53,394 nt of DNA, from assembly GCA_013285655.1 (NCBI GenBank), contig JABDHI010000013.1, forward strand, positions 1 through 53,394. The letters run 5' to 3'. The notes beneath the pieces are model-generated. The model did not search any database, was not told the DNA's origin, and saw only the letters and a program-made list of their open reading frames with translations. The DNA comes from Bacteroidota bacterium (GTDB taxonomy: Bacteria > Bacteroidota > Bacteroidia > JABEUT01). Positions 26,268 through 34,630 of this stretch are shown here, piece by piece; within the stretch, counting starts at the first letter, position 1, and every line of letters starts with the position of its first letter. The translations under genes and the position numbers were made by a program.

Positions 26268-26299
26268 AAACCTTCACCTGATACTATCAGAGAAGGTTT
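26268..26299 (+). terminator. Possible terminator hairpin after tRNA-Gln
   Basis: AAACCTTC (26268-26275) pairs with GAAGGTTT (26292-26299), with extra TGA/TCA pairing inside. The T-run afterwards is weak, so this may be an RNA-processing hairpin instead. Confidence 0.4.
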
Positions 26300-26364
26300 G
26301 AATTATTATGGTTTTCATTTCACTTTGCAAAATGGCTACATTCGCCGCGGTTAATAATCTATTT

Positions 26365-26904
26365 ATGAAGAAACACATTCTTCTCATTTTTTCTTTAGTT
26401 CTGTTTGCTGGCGTAAATGCTCAGGTCAGGTTCTTCTTTGGCCCGTCGCCGGAAAGTAAGGCTGAAGAAACGAAAGGGCAAATGGATAAACTGAAACGAA
26501 AGAGCGAAGTGCTTACCTTTCAATATACGGGTGATACCATTACCGATAGTATATTGATACACGATGTTGTATTAATGAATGATGACTATAATTCGTATTG
26601 TATTCTTTACAAAATGGATACTTCGCGAGTTGCAATTGCAATAACAAAACTTAAAGCGGCCAAGGGTTTTAAAATAACTGCATATTGGCAGAACAGGAAT
26701 GTGAAGCGAGTTTCGGTATATGATAAACACATAAAACCCGATAGCAAGTGGGAAGCGTATTATGAAGACCGTTGGCTAAAGTGGAGAGGAGCATACAAGT
26801 CGGGGCAAAAGATCGGCAAATGGAAATACTACGATGACTCAGGCAATGTAGCATTGATAGAACGCTATAAAGACGGTACTCTGGTTAAATCAATCAAAAA
26901 GTAG
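26365..26904 (+). CDS. Exported protein with MORN-like end, function unknown
   Basis: I prefer the ATG at 26365 (179 residues) over one 19 codons upstream, because it begins MKKHILLIFSLVLFAGVNAQ, a clean signal peptide with cleavage after NAQ. There is no lipobox, so the protein should be periplasmic or secreted. The middle part has no family I recognise. The C-terminal stretch (WLKWRGAYKSGQKIGKWKYYDDSGNVALIERYKDG, about residues 135-170) matches the G-x-W-x-Y-Y-D-x-x-G-N pattern of MORN-2-type repeats found in many Bacteroidota exported proteins. A TACATTCG sequence about 30 bases upstream is a weak -7 candidate. Confidence 0.7.
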   Translation: MKKHILLIFSLVLFAGVNAQVRFFFGPSPESKAEETKGQMDKLKRKSEVLTFQYTGDTITDSILIHDVVLMNDDYNSYCILYKMDTSRVAIAITKLKAAKGFKITAYWQNRNVKRVSVYDKHIKPDSKWEAYYEDRWLKWRGAYKSGQKIGKWKYYDDSGNVALIERYKDGTLVKSIKK

Positions 26905-27014
26905 TCCGCACCCCTTGTAAAAATGTAAACCTGATTATAATCATCTACACACCTGATGATGGACATCCCCCTTGTTTCTGGTATGTTCAATATTTGTAGT
27001 ATAAACTTATTACT

Positions 27015-27446
27015 ATGAATATATTGAATACCGCTACAGCAAAATATTTACTCGATCAGGGCCTTGAATCACTACATGAGCAAAGCATGGAATGGATAAG
27101 CGATATAGCCTTCTGGCGAGATGAAGTTTCTTTTTTATATGCACTTGAAGTAGAGAAAACATTGAAGGAAGTTCCGGTGAGTGCAAAAAGAAAGATTGGC
27201 TTGGTAGAGGAAGAACTGTTAAAAATGGCAGGCGATGACCTGGATGACCTTTACACGCAAGTAACAACCCATGAAAGATTTCTTAATCACTTACTGGGAA
27301 GCAGTAAGGAAGATGAAGAAACCTACAGGGAAAAGCATCTTTTGTTGGCAGAGAAAATAGATACATTCAATGTGCGACTTAGATTGCTTAAAAAAGAGAT
27401 ATTCGAAATTGTAAAGCAAAATAAGCAAGCAAGGCCGATAAAGTAA
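27015..27446 (+). CDS. Conserved-looking cytoplasmic helical protein, function unknown
   Basis: A 143-residue, strongly charged, alpha-helical protein with no signal peptide or membrane segment. It has an early WISDIAFWRDEVSFLYAL stretch and a long Glu/Lys coiled coil (about 75-140; ERFLNHLLGSSKEDEETYREKHLLLAEKIDTF). I do not recognise a named family. AATATTTG about 25 bases upstream is a near match to the -7 box. It ends five bases from the convergent small gene. Codon use looks like its neighbours. Confidence 0.65.
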   Translation: MNILNTATAKYLLDQGLESLHEQSMEWISDIAFWRDEVSFLYALEVEKTLKEVPVSAKRKIGLVEEELLKMAGDDLDDLYTQVTTHERFLNHLLGSSKEDEETYREKHLLLAEKIDTFNVRLRLLKKEIFEIVKQNKQARPIK

Positions 27447-27451
27447 TCCTA

Positions 27452-27742
27452 TCAGGTAGTTACTTTATGAATGCGGCAAAGAGGTATACCAAGGCCTTGT
27501 TTCAATATTACCCTGTTATCGGTTAATGCCCAAATAGTAGTTTCTACCTGGCGTACACTTTCTCCATCTTCAAATACAATTCTTACTTTGCCCTTATACC
27601 TGTTGCCAAGCAATAGGCCACGGTGCAGGTCGGCCATTCTCTGGCCTATTTCTAGTGCTGAATTAAGTACTTCTTTTAAGGGGAAGCGGAGTTTGGAGAT
27701 ACTCTCCTTGTCAATATTTTGAGGTGTAATACTTGCTATCAT
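27452..27742 (-). CDS. Conserved small Bacteroidota protein with SH3/Sm-like barrel
   Basis: A 96-residue protein without signal peptide. Residues 20-45 are helical (KEVLNSALEIGQRMADLHRGLLLGN). Residues 50-94 form a small beta structure (KGKVRIVFEDGESVRQVETTIWALTDNRVILKQGLGIPLCRIHKV). I recall similar short proteins in many Bacteroidota, with the core TTIWAxTDxxVILKxGxxIPxxRI, but none with a known function. The beta part resembles RNA-binding Sm or Rof-like barrels, which is only a structural guess. Starts at ATG. No clear promoter box. Confidence 0.7.
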   Translation of the reverse strand: MIASITPQNIDKESISKLRFPLKEVLNSALEIGQRMADLHRGLLLGNRYKGKVRIVFEDGESVRQVETTIWALTDNRVILKQGLGIPLCRIHKVTT

Positions 27743-27851
27743 CTGAGGTTGTTTATTGGGTTACTGTAATCGTTTACGGAACATATGAAATTTTGTTCCG
27801 CTTAGTTACTAACACCTGTTAACAAGCCTCTGTTTCAGCTGTATAAAACGC

Positions 27852-28571
27852 TTACCAACCGCTTGCCAGAACGTCGGCAAGGTGCATCGGTTTCAAATCG
27901 ATGTTTTGCTTTTTAATGTACCCGTCCAGGTGCAATAAGCAGCTTTGGTCAGTCGAAATAAGGTATTGTGCTCCCGTATCTAATGCATTCTTTACTTTAT
28001 CTGAACCCATTCCTACAGCTATAGGTTCAAACTTAGAAGAGAAGGTACCACCAAAACCGCAGCAGGTTTCTGTATCCTTCATTTCCACTATTTCAAGGCC
28101 CTGTACATTCTTTAATAAGGTACGTGGTTCTTGCTTTATCTTACATTCTCTGAGTGCAGCACACGAATCGTGATACGTACCAATGCCTTCTAATTTGGCA
28201 CCTACATTAGTTACCTTTAATATGTTTACCAAAAAGCTGCTGAACTCATGTATGTTCTTAGCCAATTGTTTGTATTCGTTATGTAAGGCCGAATTATAGA
28301 ACATCTCAGGGTAGTAGTTCTTTATCATACCTACGCATGATGCCGATGGGCAAACCACATACCTGTCCTGGTGAAATTCTTTAATGAATTTTTCTCCAAC
28401 CAATTTGGCTTCTTCCCAGTAGCCAGCATTAAATGCGGGTTGGCCGCAGCAGGTCTGTTCAGGATTATAATTTACATCACATCCTACTTTCTCTAATACT
28501 TTAACCATATTCATTCCGGCTTGCGGAAAAACCTGGTCAATAAAACACGGTATAAAAATATCTACGATCAT
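27852..28571 (-). CDS. lutA: LutA/YkgE-type iron-sulfur (CCG-domain) protein
   Basis: A 239-residue protein made of two cysteine-rich CCG domains: CCGQPAFNAG at 41-50 and CCGFGGTFSSK at 170-180, with extra Cys at 74, 79 and 137-143 (SCAALREC). LutA is one of three subunits that oxidise L-lactate to pyruvate; related proteins occur in heterodisulfide and glycolate oxidase complexes. The usual partners lutB and lutC are not adjacent. It has normal family length and intact motifs. The TACCTTTG box at 28590-28597 gives it its own promoter. Confidence 0.88.
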   Translation of the reverse strand: MIVDIFIPCFIDQVFPQAGMNMVKVLEKVGCDVNYNPEQTCCGQPAFNAGYWEEAKLVGEKFIKEFHQDRYVVCPSASCVGMIKNYYPEMFYNSALHNEYKQLAKNIHEFSSFLVNILKVTNVGAKLEGIGTYHDSCAALRECKIKQEPRTLLKNVQGLEIVEMKDTETCCGFGGTFSSKFEPIAVGMGSDKVKNALDTGAQYLISTDQSCLLHLDGYIKKQNIDLKPMHLADVLASGW

Positions 28572-28589
28572 CGCTTTCTAATAGTGTTG

Positions 28590-28597
28590 CAAAGGTA
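28590..28597 (-). promoter_or_regulatory. Promoter -7 box TACCTTTG for lutA
   Basis: The reverse strand reads TACCTTTG, a full match to TAnnTTTG, 18 bases upstream of the lutA start. Confidence 0.5.
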
Positions 28598-28656
28598 TGT
28601 ATGATAACAGGTTGAGACCATAACAGAGGCAAAAAGTTTTAAACACATTGCGTACT

Positions 28657-29424
28657 TTATTGAAGTAGAAATTCATTAACAGATGTAAAGAATTCCATTG
28701 GTTTATCAGCGTGGACCCAGTGCCCGGCGCCAGGTATGGTAACTATTTTGGCGTGAGGAAACGTTTCGGTTATCAGTTTAATATCTCCTGAAAAGATGTA
28801 GTCCGATTTTTCGCCTTTTACAAATAGCACAGGTATTTCAATCGGCGTGCTTGGCATGGGGGTAACTTCTCCAACTGCTTTTATCTTCTCTTTTAATACA
28901 GGGTAGTTAAACTTCCAGTCTAGTTTTTGCTCCTCATTCCAATACAGGTTCTTAAGTAAAAACTGCCTTGTGCCATAGTCAGGAATCATCGGCATAAGTT
29001 TCTCATCTATCTCCTTACGGTTCTTAAATGTACCCAAGTCAAGGCTGTCAATAGCGTCTATTACAAACTGATTTGTAACCGGATATTTTTTAGGGCCAAT
29101 ATCTACTACAATTAGTTTTTCAACTCTTTCAGGATAACTAATAGTAAACTGCATAGCTACTTTACCACCCATAGAATGCCCCATTAATAGTATCTTATCC
29201 AGGCCTTCATCTTCTATCAATTCTTTAATGTCTTCGCTCATCACCCCGTAACTCCACTCATCACTATGAGGCGATTGTCCGTGGTTACGCAAATCAATAA
29301 AATAAACTGTAAAGTTCTCTGCAAATTGTTTGCCCAGTGTTTGCCAGTTATCGGCTGATCCAAAAAGCCCGTGAAGAATTAATAAAGGCTTGCCGCTGCC
29401 TAATTTTTTAAATGACAGTTTCAT
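28657..29424 (-). CDS. Alpha/beta-fold hydrolase, YbfF-like esterase
   Basis: A 255-residue soluble alpha/beta hydrolase. The oxyanion region is LHGLFGSADNW (17-27), followed by IDLRNHGQSPHSDEWSY (43-59). The nucleophile elbow is GHSMGG (82-87) with Ser84. The acid is probably in LFVKGEKSDYI and the His is in PGAGHWVHADKP near the C-terminus. The pattern is closest to YbfF-type acyl-CoA/ester hydrolases, but the natural substrate is unknown. It starts three bases after pdxJ and is last in the mnmA-lipoprotein-pdxJ-hydrolase operon. Confidence 0.88.
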   Translation of the reverse strand: MKLSFKKLGSGKPLLILHGLFGSADNWQTLGKQFAENFTVYFIDLRNHGQSPHSDEWSYGVMSEDIKELIEDEGLDKILLMGHSMGGKVAMQFTISYPERVEKLIVVDIGPKKYPVTNQFVIDAIDSLDLGTFKNRKEIDEKLMPMIPDYGTRQFLLKNLYWNEEQKLDWKFNYPVLKEKIKAVGEVTPMPSTPIEIPVLFVKGEKSDYIFSGDIKLITETFPHAKIVTIPGAGHWVHADKPMEFFTSVNEFLLQ

Positions 29425-29427
29425 AAA

Positions 29428-30141
29428 TTATTTTAGCTGCCTCAGGTATAATTGTATGGTGTTTTCTAACCCTAAATAAAGCGCATCGGATATAAGCGCA
29501 TGGCCAATAGATACTTCTAATAAGTGAGGAATATTTTTATGGAAATAAGCCAGGTTATCTAAGTTCAGATCATGTCCGGCATTAATGCCCAATGCATATT
29601 TATGCGCTCTGTGTGCCGCTTTATGATATGCATCTATAGCCTCCTCAGGATTGTTTTTATAATTCTTGGCGTAAGCCTCAGTATATAATTCAATCCTGTC
29701 AGTGCCGACTGCTGCTGCACCTTCTATCATATCCAAATCAGTATCAATAAAAATAGAAGTACGTATGCCTTGTTTCTTTAAGCTATCTATAACTTTTTTT
29801 AGGAAAGCTTTATTACTGATAGTATCCCAACCGGCATTCGATGTTAGCGCATCAGGTGCATCAGGCACAAGGGTTACCTGGTCAGGTTTTACGTCTGCTA
29901 CTAAACTCAGAAACTGTTCCGAAGGATAGCCCTCCATATTAAACTCAACATTGAGTATTGGCTTCAAATCTTTTGCGTCCTGGTAACGAATATGTCTTTC
30001 ATCGGGCCTTGGATGAACAGTTATGCCCTGTGCACCAAAACGTACACAATCTTGTGCTGCCTTAAGCAGGTTAGGTAAATTGCCACCACGCGAATTACGC
30101 AGCAAGGCTATTTTGTTAATGTTTACGCTAAGTTTTGTCAT
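29428..30141 (-). CDS. pdxJ: Pyridoxine 5'-phosphate synthase
   Basis: A 237-residue TIM-barrel enzyme that condenses 1-deoxyxylulose 5-phosphate with 3-amino-2-oxopropyl phosphate in the DXP-dependent PLP pathway. Motifs: [17 protein letters not shown] at the start (4-20), [13 protein letters not shown] (39-51) with the substrate-binding His and Arg residues, NVEFNMEG (64-71), QVTLVPD, and [12 protein letters not shown] near the end. Length is standard. It is spaced three bases from genes on both sides, so it is co-transcribed with mnmA, a lipoprotein gene and a hydrolase gene. Confidence 0.96.
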   Translation of the reverse strand: MTKLSVNINKIALLRNSRGGNLPNLLKAAQDCVRFGAQGITVHPRPDERHIRYQDAKDLKPILNVEFNMEGYPSEQFLSLVADVKPDQVTLVPDAPDALTSNAGWDTISNKAFLKKVIDSLKKQGIRTSIFIDTDLDMIEGAAAVGTDRIELYTEAYAKNYKNNPEEAIDAYHKAAHRAHKYALGINAGHDLNLDNLAYFHKNIPHLLEVSIGHALISDALYLGLENTIQLYLRQLK

Positions 30142-30144
30142 AGT

Positions 30145-30945
30145 TTAGTTTCCTGATGATACGTACGTTTCGGTATATACAACACTGCCCTGTGCAAGTT
30201 CGTTAGTTTGTATTAAATAAGGATAATCTGCTTGTACCCAAATTGAATCCTGGCCAGGATGATTAGGGTCGAAGCCTATTGTCCATGGGTATGATAGGGG
30301 AGTGCTTACATTTATTATTTGTTTATAAATACGCCCGATATTTACCGCATATTGTTCTAAAAAATACTGATCTTCAATCAGGTTTTGGTAACTAAATTGC
30401 AAAACAGTAACCGTGGAATCGAAGTTTTGCCAGTTTAGATAGAGCGGTGTATTAATGGAAGTGTATTGAAAATTTGTTTGGTTCCAATCAGGGAACGCCG
30501 CATTAGTCCCCGCACTGTTATTATATGCCCCGCCGTTCCACGACGTATTTACACTTACAGGGAAAGCGAGTTTCACATATTTTATTCCGTCTTCGGTACG
30601 TATGGCTTGAGTGTTGGTTAAGTTGCCTGTGTAGGTCTTTTGGTATGTCCAAACAGAATCGGGCAGTTTGCGTTTGTAACGTATAATTACCTGCGTTCTT
30701 GCTCCTGTATTATCACTATAAAACGAATCGATAACTTCTTTTATTTGATAGGTAAAAGTATCAATCCGGCTCTTTTGCGGGTTAACACTCATTGAATCTA
30801 CATTGTAAATAATCCAGTGTCCTACATTATTCGGAAAATAATCATACCCTTGATATACAGTAGCGGGCTTATCTTTTTTGCAAGATGCCATAACCATCAC
30901 TATAATTACGCTTAGCGAATAATATAGAATGGTTTTTACCTTCAT
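30145..30945 (-). CDS. Lipoprotein, 266 residues, function unknown
   Basis: The signal peptide MKVKTILYYSLSVIIVMVMASC ends in a lipobox with Cys22, followed by KKDK. The mature part is beta-rich, with YDYFPNNVGHWIIYNVDSMSVN early and many Thr/Tyr/Trp strands. I recall the motif YxPxxxGxxxxYxVD in other Bacteroidota lipoproteins, but no function is known. The start codon overlaps the mnmA stop by one base (TAATG) and pdxJ follows after three bases. It is thus an envelope protein inside an operon of cofactor and tRNA-modification genes. Confidence 0.78.
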   Translation of the reverse strand: MKVKTILYYSLSVIIVMVMASCKKDKPATVYQGYDYFPNNVGHWIIYNVDSMSVNPQKSRIDTFTYQIKEVIDSFYSDNTGARTQVIIRYKRKLPDSVWTYQKTYTGNLTNTQAIRTEDGIKYVKLAFPVSVNTSWNGGAYNNSAGTNAAFPDWNQTNFQYTSINTPLYLNWQNFDSTVTVLQFSYQNLIEDQYFLEQYAVNIGRIYKQIINVSTPLSYPWTIGFDPNHPGQDSIWVQADYPYLIQTNELAQGSVVYTETYVSSGN

Positions 30946-32036
30946 TATTTAGCTTGCAATTCTATAAAGCCTCCACCCAACAGGTCCTCGCCTTCATAAA
31001 ACACGGCCGATTGCCCTGGTGTAATAGCTTTTACTTTTTTATGGAACAAAACTTTTATCTTGCCATTATCTTCATTAATGGTTGCAGGTGCGCCAATATC
31101 TTTGTAACGTATCTTGGTGTGCGCTTCGGTATTCGGTGCAACCTTATCATACTTCACTAAATTATAACGGCCAACTGTCATACTTTGCTTTTGCAATTCT
31201 TCTTCGGTGCCTAATACAACTGTATTGGTCTCCGGTATTACTTCGGTAACAAACATAGGGTGCCCAACTGCAAGGTCTAATCCTTTGCGTTGCCCAATGG
31301 TGTAAAAAGGATATCCTTTATGCTTACCTATCTTCGTTCCATCAGCTAAAATAAAATCACCTTCAATAAATTTATCTTCACCTTCTCTTCTTTTTAAGAA
31401 GGAACGGTAATCGTTGTCGGGTATAAAGCATATCTCATAGCTTTCGCTTTTCTTGGCCAGTTCTGAATAACCTCGTTCTTCAGCCAATGCCCTTATTTCA
31501 GGCTTATGGTAATTCCCTAATGGGAACATAGTTCTCTTTAAACTGTCTTGGGTCAATCCCCACAATACGTAGGATTGATCTTTGTTATGATCCTTACCTC
31601 GCGAAACTACATAGCGGCCATTTTCAGGCCGTACGCTTGCATAATGGCCGGTGGCTATAAATTCACATTCCAGCATATCGGCACGTTTAAGCAATGCTTC
31701 CCATTTAATATAGGTATTGCATAAAACGCATGGGTTAGGTGTACGCCCTGCCATATACTCGCTGGCAAAATTGTTTATAATGCTTTCGCCAAACTCACCT
31801 CTAAGATCTAATATATAATGAGGGAAACCACATTTCACGGCCAAATGACGTGCATCATTAATTGAATCGAGGCTGCAACAGCCCGTTTCTTTTTTATTGC
31901 CACCCGACGAAGCATAGTCCCATGTTTTCATGGTAATACCTATTACTTCGTATCCTTGTTCATGCAATAATAATGCAGCAACGGAACTATCTACTCCGCC
32001 ACTCATTGCTACTAATACTCTTCCTTTCTTGCTCAT
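30945..32036 (-). CDS. mnmA: tRNA-specific 2-thiouridylase
   Basis: 363 residues from the ATG at 32036; a GTG nine codons upstream is in frame but less likely. MnmA puts sulfur on U34 of tRNA-Lys, -Glu and -Gln. The PP-loop SGGVDSS is at 12-18. The catalytic Cys103 is in NPCVLC (101-106) and the second catalytic Cys203 in SYEICFIPD. GHYA (130-133), KDQSYVLWGL (152-161) and the C-terminal FYTIGQRKGL are also as expected. A TGCC insertion (TGCCSLDSINDARH) is typical of Bacteroidota. TATCTTTA at 32052-32059 (reverse) is a likely promoter, one base from consensus. Confidence 0.96.
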   Translation of the reverse strand: MSKKGRVLVAMSGGVDSSVAALLLHEQGYEVIGITMKTWDYASSGGNKKETGCCSLDSINDARHLAVKCGFPHYILDLRGEFGESIINNFASEYMAGRTPNPCVLCNTYIKWEALLKRADMLECEFIATGHYASVRPENGRYVVSRGKDHNKDQSYVLWGLTQDSLKRTMFPLGNYHKPEIRALAEERGYSELAKKSESYEICFIPDNDYRSFLKRREGEDKFIEGDFILADGTKIGKHKGYPFYTIGQRKGLDLAVGHPMFVTEVIPETNTVVLGTEEELQKQSMTVGRYNLVKYDKVAPNTEAHTKIRYKDIGAPATINEDNGKIKVLFHKKVKAITPGQSAVFYEGEDLLGGGFIELQAK

Positions 32037-32051
32037 AATTCTAATCAATGG

Positions 32052-32059
32052 TAAAGATA
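32052..32059 (-). promoter_or_regulatory. Candidate -7 box TATCTTTA for the mnmA operon
   Basis: The reverse strand reads TATCTTTA, one mismatch to TAnnTTTG, 15 bases before the mnmA start. Confidence 0.4.
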
Positions 32060-32166
32060 CCACATTTTCACCTTAATAGCCAGTATCCCAGACGTTACTG
32101 CCAGTATTCTATATTCAATGGGTTGTGTGGAAAGGCTATGATTATCAGTAAATTACGGTGAAATGA

Positions 32167-32886
32167 TTATCGCTTCAGGAATTTCCCTGCCACCAGTGTA
32201 TTTGTCACTTCTTCCTTCAAAGTGCGGCTTATAGGTATGCTCTTGCCTTTTATAAGTATATCATCGCCCGATATACTTTCTACCTTAGAAACAGATACTA
32301 TGAATGACTTATGTGTTTTCAGAAATTTATCGGTTGGTAAATAACCTTCCACGGCTTTAAGAGTAAGATATGATATGTATTTTTCTTTTTCTGTATAGAA
32401 TATTACATAATTCTCCATCGCCTCGACGTATAATAAATCATTATACATTATTTTCTCCATTCTGTCTTCGCAGCGAATGAAAAAATAGGATTCATTATGT
32501 AGTGCATCACTTTTTCCTTTCAGTTTAAGTTCAAACAGATCTTTTGCTTTGTTGCATGCTTTTAAAAACCGCTCAAAAGAAATTGGCTTAACAAGGTAAT
32601 CGATCACATCTAATTCATAGCCTTGTATAGCATATTCAGAATAAGCAGTGGTAAATATTACCATAGGTGGCTTTTGTAAAGTCTTCAAGAACTCTAACCC
32701 TGTCATTTTCGGCATTTGAATATCGAGGAACATCAAATCGATTTCGCCTTGATTTAATAGCTTGTTTGCTGCCAGTGCATTTTCTCCTTGCCCCTTCAAT
32801 TCTAGAAACTCAATATCTGAAATATATTCTGCAATACCTTTACGGGCTATTGGTTCATCATCTATTACTATGCACTTAATTTTCAT
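32167..32886 (-). CDS. LytTR-family response regulator
   Basis: 239 residues from the ATG at 32886; an upstream in-frame TTG at 32895 is less likely. The receiver domain has the acidic pair Asp9-Asp10, the phospho-acceptor Asp55 (LMFLDIQMPKMTG) and the conserved Lys in YLVKPISFERF. The C-terminal LytTR DNA-binding domain (about 135-235) contains FFIRCEDRMEKIMYNDLLYVEAMENYVI and FLKTHKSFIVSV. It overlaps the histidine kinase gene by 11 bases, so they are translationally coupled and form a pair. The target promoters are unknown. Confidence 0.94.
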   Translation of the reverse strand: MKIKCIVIDDEPIARKGIAEYISDIEFLELKGQGENALAANKLLNQGEIDLMFLDIQMPKMTGLEFLKTLQKPPMVIFTTAYSEYAIQGYELDVIDYLVKPISFERFLKACNKAKDLFELKLKGKSDALHNESYFFIRCEDRMEKIMYNDLLYVEAMENYVIFYTEKEKYISYLTLKAVEGYLPTDKFLKTHKSFIVSVSKVESISGDDILIKGKSIPISRTLKEEVTNTLVAGKFLKR

Positions 32887-33901
32887 CAATCTCAATTTTT
32901 AAAATTGCAGTGAAGCTTTTGGTATCTTCTGTAATGTCTAAATTAAATTTTCCCGAATAAAGTAGCTCGAGTCTGCGTTCTAAATTATTAAGGCCAATTC
33001 CACCCTCACTTTCGGGCTTCACCGTTCCTTTTTCTGCGGTATTGCTTATTATGCAGTTAAATACATGCTTATCGAAATCTAGTGTAATACTTATTACGTT
33101 TGGCATATCTGTAAAATGAGATACATGTTTGAATGAATTTTCTACCAGAGGTATAATAAGCAAAGGAGCGATGGAAAAATTCTTCATGTTTTCTCCTACA
33201 TTAAAATTAATAATATAGTTCTTGTCTAAGCGCTGATGTTGTAGTTCTATGTAGCTTCTCAAATAGTCCAATTCTTTATCAATTGGTATCTTGTCCGCAT
33301 TACATTCATATAATTGATATCGCAACAGTTCCGAGAGTTTCATCAAGGTCCCTCGCGCGTCTGCATTAGCCTTGTCTATTTGAAAATAAAGGGAATTGAG
33401 TGAATTGAAAAGAAAATGCGGATTGTGTTGTGCCTTCAAAAAATCGAGCTCATTCTTTATTTTTTCTTTTTCTACTTCTTCTAAATAACGTTTATTTCTC
33501 ACCCGGTCAAGTATCATTTTACAGGCAACTAATATGCTTGTCCATATAAATATATTAAGTAACGAATTAAAATATAAGTGATCGAAATTGGGTGGAGGCA
33601 GTTTGTAAAGCAGTAGAGTTATATAATAAGAAACCACCGCCCGTAAAAATGAAACTACTGCGGTAGATGTAGCTATGAGTAGGAGAAAAGTAAAATACTT
33701 GTTCTGGGTAAGAGATTTTGGGATGATGTAATTGATGGTGATGTAATAATTCAGCGCTATGAATACCAGATAGCAGAATTCAACACCCAGCGTACGTGTT
33801 ATAGTTATAGTGTGGTTTTGAAAAACCAATACCCAAAGGATATACAACACAACCCAGAAACCTATTTCAAGAGGAACCTTATAGTTGCTTTTGGTAGACA
33901 T
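32876..33901 (-). CDS. LytS/YehU-type sensor histidine kinase
   Basis: 341 residues. Four hydrophobic segments occupy residues 10-125. A coiled linker (about 130-158) leads to the His_kinase domain with the phospho-accepting His162 in QHNPHFLFNSLNSLYF. The GHKL ATPase follows, with LLIIPLVENSFKHVSH (N box) and EGGIGLNNLERRLELLY (G box). There is no extracellular sensor domain, so it probably senses within the membrane. It is the partner of the overlapping LytTR regulator. The divergent DoxX gene starts about 180 bases away. Confidence 0.92.
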   Translation of the reverse strand: MSTKSNYKVPLEIGFWVVLYILWVLVFQNHTITITRTLGVEFCYLVFIALNYYITINYIIPKSLTQNKYFTFLLLIATSTAVVSFLRAVVSYYITLLLYKLPPPNFDHLYFNSLLNIFIWTSILVACKMILDRVRNKRYLEEVEKEKIKNELDFLKAQHNPHFLFNSLNSLYFQIDKANADARGTLMKLSELLRYQLYECNADKIPIDKELDYLRSYIELQHQRLDKNYIINFNVGENMKNFSIAPLLIIPLVENSFKHVSHFTDMPNVISITLDFDKHVFNCIISNTAEKGTVKPESEGGIGLNNLERRLELLYSGKFNLDITEDTKSFTAILKIEIDEN

Positions 33902-34047
33902 GAATCGGCTTTAGAATTTAAAATTACGCATAATTACGCCGAGTATCTATTCTTTACGCCATTGGTATATTTTGCTTGATGAAATGCAGTTCGTCAAGGT
34001 ATAGTTGCAGTTTATCTAAAACTAAATAGGATAGTTTAACTGCAAGA

Positions 34048-34055
34048 TATGTTTG
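34048..34055 (+). promoter_or_regulatory. Promoter -7 box TATGTTTG for DoxX gene
   Basis: A full match to TAnnTTTG, 24 bases before the ATG at 34080. Confidence 0.5.
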
Positions 34056-34079
34056 CTGAATAATCAAAACAAACATAGT

Positions 34080-34553
34080 ATGAAAAAGACATTCGACTGG
34101 TTATTTAACCCTCCTGTAGAAGGGACAAAGGAAATATTGATAATAAGGCTAATGACGGGGAGTGTATTCTTCTGGGAAGGGATACTGAAATTTGTATATC
34201 CGAACCAAGGTGTAGGGCGATTCACTAAACTCGGGTTCCCAATGCCTGAGACGATGGCGCATTTTGTTGCAGTATGTGAAATTATCGGAGGGCTTTTTCT
34301 CATCTTAGGTTTTCTTACCCGACTTACTTCATTTTATTTTATCCTGCAAATGATAGTAGCAATCCTTTCTACTAAGATCAGTCTCTATTTAGGTACATCG
34401 CCCTTGCCTTTGCCGCCTGCGCCGCCAACAATAGGTTTTTGGGCGGTGCTGCACGAAACACGTGCGGATTGGGCCCAATTGTTAACGTCAGTCTTTTTGC
34501 TTTTAGTTGGACCAGGGATTCTATCGTGGGATTATAACAGAAGAAACAAGTAA
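34080..34553 (+). CDS. DoxX-family membrane protein
   Basis: 157 residues from the ATG at 34080 (a TTG at 34053 is unlikely, as it overlaps the promoter box). It has four hydrophobic segments and the DoxX pattern MTGSVFFWEGILKFVYPNQGVGRFTKLGFP, FVAVCEIIGGLFLILGFLTRLTS. A proline-rich loop (TSPLPLPPAPPTIGFW) lies between segments 3 and 4. DoxX proteins are small quinone-related or redox-stress membrane proteins, mostly without assigned function. It is divergent from the LytTR pair and may be one of its targets, which is only a positional guess. It ends in a strong terminator. Confidence 0.85.
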   Translation: MKKTFDWLFNPPVEGTKEILIIRLMTGSVFFWEGILKFVYPNQGVGRFTKLGFPMPETMAHFVAVCEIIGGLFLILGFLTRLTSFYFILQMIVAILSTKISLYLGTSPLPLPPAPPTIGFWAVLHETRADWAQLLTSVFLLLVGPGILSWDYNRRNK

Positions 34554-34564
34554 GTAGAAAGAAT

Positions 34565-34600
34565 AAAGCCCTGCCTCGAATACTCGAGACAGGGCTTTTG
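34565..34600. terminator. Bidirectional terminator between DoxX and the SprB-repeat gene
   Basis: AAAGCCCTG (34565-34573) pairs with CAGGGCTTT (34590-34598), with CTCGA/TCGAG inside, one mismatch and an ATAC loop, then T. It suits the convergent genes on both sides. Confidence 0.8.
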
Positions 34601-34630
34601 AAAACAAGAGAGAGCAGCGGCCGAAAGAAA

